Shown here piece after piece: positions 13,080 through 16,600 of a DNA stretch of 16,600 nucleotides. The position numbers and the translations under genes were made by a program. The stretch covers positions 1 through 16,600 of the forward strand of contig JAKSOY010000085.1 in the NCBI GenBank assembly GCA_024405255.1. The letters run 5' to 3'. This DNA comes from Kiritimatiellia bacterium (GTDB lineage Bacteria > Verrucomicrobiota > Kiritimatiellia > RFP12 > UBA1067). The notes beneath the pieces were generated by a model. The model had not been told where the DNA came from. It ran no database searches and saw nothing but the letters and a program-made list of their open reading frames with translations. Positions within the stretch are counted from its first letter, which is position 1. Each line of letters begins with the position of its first letter.

Positions 13080-14267
13080 TCAAATAAAATCGTCGTCGTC
13101 TTTCTTCTCGTCCTTCTTCTCGTCCTTCTTCGGCGCAGGAGCCGGCTCGTCGTCGTCGGCCTTCGCGGCCTTCTTCGGCGCCGGTGCGGGTTCGTCGTCG
13201 TCAGCCTTCGCGGCCTTCTTCGGCGCCGGCACTTCCACGGCCTCGGTCTCTTCATCGACCTTCGTCGCCACCGCCTTCTTGTCGGCATCGGCGACCTTGG
13301 TGGAAACGACGAGTTCGCCCGAATTGACATTCGCACGGCCCTCGGCGAACGCCACACGGTTCTTCATCACGCCCGCAGGATCGAAGGTCATCATCGACAC
13401 CGCCATGCGGCCGCTGACCTTGCTCTTCGCACGGAAGATCTTGATCGAGCACTGCGGCGAAAGCGAGAAGTCGAGCGTCTTCTTGGTTTCGACCATCTCG
13501 TCCGTCTCGAAATTGCGCTCCGCGAGGATGCCCTGGTCGAGCTGCGCCTTGCAGTCGCCGCTTTCACCCACCAGCGAGGTGTAGAGATTGTCACCCGTCG
13601 TGGTGATGCGCAGCTGGTTCGCCGCCACAAGACGCGGGAACTTGAAATGCTTGCCGTTCAGCGCCATCGAGCCCGTCACGCAGCGCACCACAGCCTCGTC
13701 GCCGTCGCCCGCAGCCGAATAGTCAAACCGGCTTTCGCCCGCGAGGTTCTCGCAGGTGAAGTACGGCGCCTCGACCCTGAAGAGGCCTTCCTTCAGCTGC
13801 AACGGCAGCGCGAGGGAGACACGGCCCTTCTTCAGCTGAAGCGTACGCACGCGATCGCCGATCTTGATCGGCGCCGTCGCGAACTCGGCATTGCTCGTGA
13901 CCTTGAGCAACGACTTCTCGCCGAACTCGAACACCGCTTCAGGCGCCGCGACATCCGTGCCGGCGACACGCACCTGCGAACCGAGCGGGTAGTAGCGCCC
14001 TTCTTCCGCATCGACCCAATCCTTGGTCGTCGGACGAAGAATCTGCACCGAGCCGACCGCACGCTTGCAGCGCAGCAGCGGATAGAAGAACCGTTCCGTC
14101 GCCTTCGCGGGCGCCAACTCGGCTGTCTCATCCGCCGCAGCCTGTTCAGCCGCCGGCTGCTCGGCCGGCTTCTCTGCCGCCGCGTCATCCTGAGCCGGTG
14201 CGCAAACAGCGAAAACGGTGACGGACGCGAGCGCGGCCGCCGTCTTAATCGGGTTTGTGAAATTCAT
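13080..14267 (-). CDS. Exported FecR-like domain protein with acidic/basic repeat tail
   Basis: The ATG at 14267 follows GAAGG with 8 nt spacing; the TTG two codons earlier is less likely. The 395-aa protein begins with a signal peptide, cleaved near VCAPA-Q (about residue 26). A Glu/Ala/Pro-rich linker follows to about 60. Then comes a beta-rich region (60-320) resembling FecR-type domains: RCKRAVGSVQILRPTTKDW, EEGRYYPLGSQVRV, AVFEFGEKSLLKV, and LQLKKGRVSLALPL. The C-terminus repeats APKKAAKADDDEPAP twice (348-377) and ends in KKDEKK and DDDDFI. Such proteins are common in Verrucomicrobiota-type genomes and their role is not settled. No sigma factor or TonB receptor is adjacent, so classical FecR signalling is unlikely. 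It lies between lgt and the chaperone gene. Confidence 0.65.
   Translation of the reverse strand: MNFTNPIKTAAALASVTVFAVCAPAQDDAAAEKPAEQPAAEQAAADETAELAPAKATERFFYPLLRCKRAVGSVQILRPTTKDWVDAEEGRYYPLGSQVRVAGTDVAAPEAVFEFGEKSLLKVTSNAEFATAPIKIGDRVRTLQLKKGRVSLALPLQLKEGLFRVEAPYFTCENLAGESRFDYSAAGDGDEAVVRCVTGSMALNGKHFKFPRLVAANQLRITTTGDNLYTSLVGESGDCKAQLDQGILAERNFETDEMVETKKTLDFSLSPQCSIKIFRAKSKVSGRMAVSMMTFDPAGVMKNRVAFAEGRANVNSGELVVSTKVADADKKAVATKVDEETEAVEVPAPKKAAKADDDEPAPAPKKAAKADDDEPAPAPKKDEKKDEKKDDDDFI
13137..13226. repeat. 45-bp tandem repeat, two full units plus a partial
   Basis: Two consecutive 45-bp units encode APKKAAKADDDEPAP twice on the minus strand, followed by a partial third (APKK). The DNA copies are nearly identical, for example the shared CTTCGCGGCCTTCTTCGGCG, which suggests recent expansion by slippage or unequal exchange. 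Confidence 0.85.
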
Positions 14268-14303
14268 ATGCAAAGCCTTCCTTCTTCTTGTGGTTCGTGT
14301 ATT

Positions 14304-15110
14304 TTACAATTTTCCGCGACGAAACGCAACAAGGATAAATGCGCAACCGACGAGAAAAAGAATCAGAGAAATCGACTGACTGATGGAAAGCATCCCGACA
14401 TTGGCTCGCGGGTCTCCACGCAAAACTTCAATTCCGAATCGAATAATCGAATAACAAATCATATAAGAGCCGATTGTCAGGCCCGGACGCGTCTGTCCGA
14501 ACCGACGATAGACGGCCAAAAGAACCGCAAAAAGAATAAAGACAGAAAATGCTTCAAAAAGCTGCGTGGGCAAGACGGGGAGCGCCGCGCGGGCATCGGC
14601 GGCGATGAGACCGGCCTTCAGCTGCTCGTACCACGCAGGCGATCCGCGCGGGAAAGCAACGGCCCACGGCGCATCCGAAAGGCTTCCATAACAGCACCCG
14701 TAGAAGAAGCAGCCGACACGCCCGAAGGCGTGTCCTAGCGGAATCACCACGCCGAACAGATCCGCAAGCGCGATCTTGTTCTCGTGTTTCACAAAGCACC
14801 ACACGAAGAACACGAGGATGGCGAGGATGAGGCCGCCGTAGAACATGAGCCCGCCCTGATCGACGCGCGGAATCAACTCCCAATGGCCCGCGAATTCCTG
14901 CGTCCAGTGCTCGATCACGTAGGCCGTACGCGCCCCGACAACGCCGCTCACCATCATCCACATGATGAGGTTCGTGCACGAGTCGGGATTGCGTCCCGTG
15001 CGCCGGCATAACCACGCCAGCACCTGCCACGCCGCCAAAAAGCCCAGCGCCATAAACGCGCCGTACGTCTTGACATGAAGGAAGCCGATTGAAATGAGAT
15101 CAGGATGCAT
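14304..15110 (-). CDS. lgt: Prolipoprotein diacylglyceryl transferase
   Basis: This integral membrane enzyme transfers diacylglycerol from phosphatidylglycerol to the lipobox cysteine of prolipoproteins, the first step of lipoprotein maturation. The 268-aa form starting MHPDLISIGFLHVKTYG at 15110 fits the family; the longer frame to 15179 runs into the upstream gene. About seven hydrophobic segments are visible. The Lgt signature is GRVGCFFYGCCYG at 130-142 with R131. GGLMFYGGLI (86-95), LPTQLFEA (180-187), IRFGIEVLRGD (223-233) and the SISQSISL ending also match. The usual HGGLSFHG histidine is replaced by a DQGGLMFYGG form, seen in other phyla. The start lies 5 bp after the preceding stop codon, so coupling is likely. 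It can serve the lipoprotein encoded at 3840-4229. Confidence 0.93.
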   Translation of the reverse strand: MHPDLISIGFLHVKTYGAFMALGFLAAWQVLAWLCRRTGRNPDSCTNLIMWMMVSGVVGARTAYVIEHWTQEFAGHWELIPRVDQGGLMFYGGLILAILVFFVWCFVKHENKIALADLFGVVIPLGHAFGRVGCFFYGCCYGSLSDAPWAVAFPRGSPAWYEQLKAGLIAADARAALPVLPTQLFEAFSVFILFAVLLAVYRRFGQTRPGLTIGSYMICYSIIRFGIEVLRGDPRANVGMLSISQSISLILFLVGCAFILVAFRRGKL

Positions 15111-15115
15111 GCGTC

Positions 15116-15436
15116 TCAGAGTCCCTTGAGAATTTCCACTGCCAGACGTGTGGGCAACGCATTCGTCGGCGTCACCCACCAGCCCTCGCCCTTCTGGTCC
15201 GAAATGAGTTTCAACGCGATCTTCTCACGCGTCAGCCCGTTCGTCGCAAAGAGATCGCCACACGTGTCCACGCGGTTGGTGCAGACCCGTTTCGCCAACC
15301 ACAACGAGGCCCGGTCGATTGCGTGATCGACCTCGTTCTGGATGGACGGCTCGAGCGGACCATCCGCCTGCGGCAGCGGCCGAACTGAAAAAGTCGCAGC
15401 CAACAGCACAATGGGCATTGCCAAAAACGTCTTCAT
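15116..15436 (-). CDS. Small exported protein of unknown function
   Basis: This 106-aa protein starts at the ATG at 15436 with a signal peptide (MKTFLAMPIVLLAATFSVRP, cleavage around 20-25). The mature part is about 80 residues with two cysteines (VCTNRVDTCG), a WLAKR segment and a GWWVTPTNALP motif. No family was recognised. The open frame continues upstream to 15775 only by running antisense through the divergent PP-loop gene. A consensus -10 box at 15468-15473 also lies upstream of this ATG, so 15436 is the real start. The ribosome-binding site is weak (GAAAG-rich). It ends 5 bp before lgt and is probably the first gene of the long operon. Confidence 0.65.
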   Translation of the reverse strand: MKTFLAMPIVLLAATFSVRPLPQADGPLEPSIQNEVDHAIDRASLWLAKRVCTNRVDTCGDLFATNGLTREKIALKLISDQKGEGWWVTPTNALPTRLAVEILKGL

Positions 15437-15467
15437 CGTGTAAACTTTCTTTCTCCCTGCAAAAGGA

Positions 15468-15478
15468 ATTATAGCACA
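15468..15478 (-). promoter_or_regulatory. Extended -10 promoter for the long minus-strand operon
   Basis: On the minus strand TGTGCTATAAT gives a perfect TATAAT (15473 to 15468) with the TGn extension. These 11 bases are identical to those at the Crp/Fnr-type gene (3149-3159). No good -35 is seen at 17 bp (TTCCCC); TTGACT lies 23 bp upstream, too far. It probably drives the run from 15436 leftwards. Confidence 0.5.
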
Positions 15479-15521
15479 TCCCCCCATCCCGGGGAAAGTC
15501 AAGAATGAGGAAGTAAGAAAA

Positions 15522-16514
15522 ATGGAACGAAAGGCGAAGGGCTTGAGCCTGGTGAGCGGCGGACTCGATTCGCAGCTCGCCGTGTGTGTCTTGCGCGAAG
15601 CGGGCGCAGAAGTCGAAGGCGTTGTGTTCGCCACCCCCTTCTTCTCACCCGAGGGCGCCAAGAAGGCGGCAGCCGCATTGAACCTGAAATTGCACGTGAT
15701 CGATTTCACGGCAGATGAAATCGCCTTGATCGAAAACCCGCCCCACGGTTTCGGTGGCGCCATGAACCCCTGCATCGACTGCCATGCGAAAATGATCGCG
15801 CGCGCGGGCGAGCTGATGGTGGAACTCGGCTACGATTTCGTCGCCACCGGCGAGGTGATGAACCAGCGCCCGATGTCGCAGAACAAGCAGTCGCTCGGCG
15901 TCGTCGAGAAATGCTCGGGACTGAAGGGCCGTCTGATCCGTCCCCTCTCGGCCCAGCTGCTCGAACCGACCATTCCCGAACAGGAGGGACTGCTCGACCG
16001 TTCCAAGCTGCTCAACATTTCGGGACGCTGCCGCGAGCCCCAGATCGCCCTGGCCGAGAAGTTCGGTCTCGTGGACTACCCTTCCCCCGCCGGCGGCTGC
16101 AAGCTGACGGAGAAGGGATTCGGCCGCCGTCTCAAGGACCTGCTCGACCACGAGGGCCTCGGCGAGCGCCGTCTCGTCGAACTATTGAACATCGCCCGCC
16201 GCTTCCGTCTGCCGGATGGCACGGGCGTCATTCTCGGACGCGACGTGCGCGAGAACAAAACACTGAACGTGCGCGTCGCCCCGTCGGATACGCTCGTCGC
16301 CCCCGTCTCGGTTCCCGGCCCCACGGCCCTTCTGCCGCGCGTCGCCTCCCCCGCCGATCTCGATCTCGTCACGCAGCTCGTCTGCGCCTGGAGCCGCTAC
16401 GACAAGTTCGACGGCGACATCACCGTCAAGATCACCGCCAACGGTTCCTCCCGCGAGGTCTCCGTTCCCCGCCCCTACAACCGCGATCCCTTCCTCCCCT
16501 ACCAAATTCTCTAA
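15522..16514 (+). CDS. PP-loop ATPase, ThiI/MnmA-like putative tRNA sulfur transferase
   Basis: This 330-aa protein begins with a PP-loop, SGGLDS at 12-17, which binds ATP to adenylate a carbonyl oxygen in RNA or another substrate. Residues 1-190 resemble ThiI/MnmA-type thiolation enzymes: GVVFATPFF (33-41), ENPPHGFGGAMNPCIDCHAK (71-90), FVATGEVMNQRPMSQ (106-120) and YPSPAGGCKLTEKGF (186-200). Three cysteines stand out, C84, C87 and C193. They could hold an iron-sulfur cluster or act in sulfur transfer. The C-terminal 110 residues resemble the NFACT-R_2-type domain found in this family. The ATG follows GAGGAAG, a rather long 11 nt away. It is transcribed divergently from the exported protein gene. 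The exact modified base is unknown; it is not a full-length MnmA. Confidence 0.8.
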   Translation: MERKAKGLSLVSGGLDSQLAVCVLREAGAEVEGVVFATPFFSPEGAKKAAAALNLKLHVIDFTADEIALIENPPHGFGGAMNPCIDCHAKMIARAGELMVELGYDFVATGEVMNQRPMSQNKQSLGVVEKCSGLKGRLIRPLSAQLLEPTIPEQEGLLDRSKLLNISGRCREPQIALAEKFGLVDYPSPAGGCKLTEKGFGRRLKDLLDHEGLGERRLVELLNIARRFRLPDGTGVILGRDVRENKTLNVRVAPSDTLVAPVSVPGPTALLPRVASPADLDLVTQLVCAWSRYDKFDGDITVKITANGSSREVSVPRPYNRDPFLPYQIL

Positions 16515-16600
16515 TTCGTCCCTCATCGCCGCATAGGCAGTTTTACAGTGTTTGAGTTTGCCAGTTAGCAAGTTAACCCGAACCCCCACCCCCCAACCCC
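16515..16600 (+). other. Noncoding edge with simple repeats
   Basis: After the PP-loop gene stop codon there is a stretch with GTTTGAGTTTG and GTTAGCAAGTTAAC-like simple repeats. It ends in a C-rich run (CCCGAACCCCCACCCCCC). No gene or clear terminator is visible before the window ends. Confidence 0.5.

Noticed and set aside
11345..13087. 580-codon plus-strand frame opposite the chaperone gene
   Set aside because: Arg/Leu/His-rich antisense shadow in GC-rich DNA. The minus-strand frame has a membrane anchor, chaperone-like domains and a ribosome-binding site.
13068..14738. 556-codon plus-strand frame opposite the FecR-like gene and part of lgt
   Set aside because: Composition is an antisense artefact (arginine and leucine runs), it spans two real genes, and no motif is present.
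1..16600. CRISPR array, tRNA or rRNA genes, insertion sequence, integrase or attachment site
   Set aside because: No regularly spaced 24-40 bp repeats, cloverleaf sequence, transposase or recombinase frame was found. The repeats present are short tandem or REP-like.

Overview
The window looks like a chromosomal stretch of a GC-rich Gram-negative bacterium. Signal peptides, a lipobox protein, prolipoprotein diacylglyceryl transferase, a PpiD/SurA-like periplasmic chaperone and a FecR-like exported protein point to a two-membrane envelope. Protein style and small interspersed repeats (GGGGACTGTCCCC palindromes, GGTAGGGC REP-like units, ATGGG-rich tandem repeats, GAATG plus ATTTTCCATT units) remind me of gut-derived Kiritimatiellota/Verrucomicrobiota genomes. 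That assignment is inference from memory, not a search. A superoxide reductase suits an anaerobe or microaerophile.

Layout. (1) 1-2420 is an accessory, repeat-rich, less GC-rich segment. It holds an ATGGG-type tandem repeat next to a terminator-like hairpin, an orphan RelB/DinJ-type antitoxin, a convergent P-loop ATPase fused to a PD-(D/E)xK-like domain, and about 400 bp of intergenic repeats and palindromes. A two-part repeat, (GAATG)n followed by GCGCATTTTCCATT, lies on each side of the antitoxin and ATPase. (2) 2420-4229 (minus strand) is an apparent oxidative-stress neighbourhood: a cysteine-rich lipoprotein, a 34-aa single-span membrane protein, a two-iron desulfoferrodoxin (superoxide reductase) and a Crp/Fnr-family regulator. 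(3) 4469-15436 (minus strand) is one long run of twelve tightly spaced genes: small exported protein, lgt, FecR-like protein, PpiD-like chaperone, dut, def, two tandem thioredoxin-fold proteins, argS, then ketosynthase, hotdog dehydratase and ketoreductase. (4) 15522-16514 (plus strand) is a divergent PP-loop sulfur-transferase-like protein. 16515-16600 is noncoding and C-rich at the edge.

How the genes fit together. The long run mixes envelope biogenesis (lipoprotein lipidation, chaperone, periplasmic thiol proteins) with housekeeping (dUTPase, peptide deformylase, arginyl-tRNA synthetase). It ends in a three-gene KS-DH-KR cassette that resembles apeO-apeP-apeQ of aryl polyene clusters but has no acyl carrier protein nearby. 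The ketosynthase is the most unusual gene: it carries two in-frame insertions made of repeat DNA that is also found, in related form, between genes. No undescribed multi-gene system is proven here. The best leads are the repeat-bearing ketosynthase, the repeat-flanked antitoxin/ATPase segment, a CCWC variant thioredoxin beside a CGWC paralogue, and the lipoprotein/small membrane protein/SOR/regulator group. No tRNA, rRNA, CRISPR array, transposase or integrase was seen.
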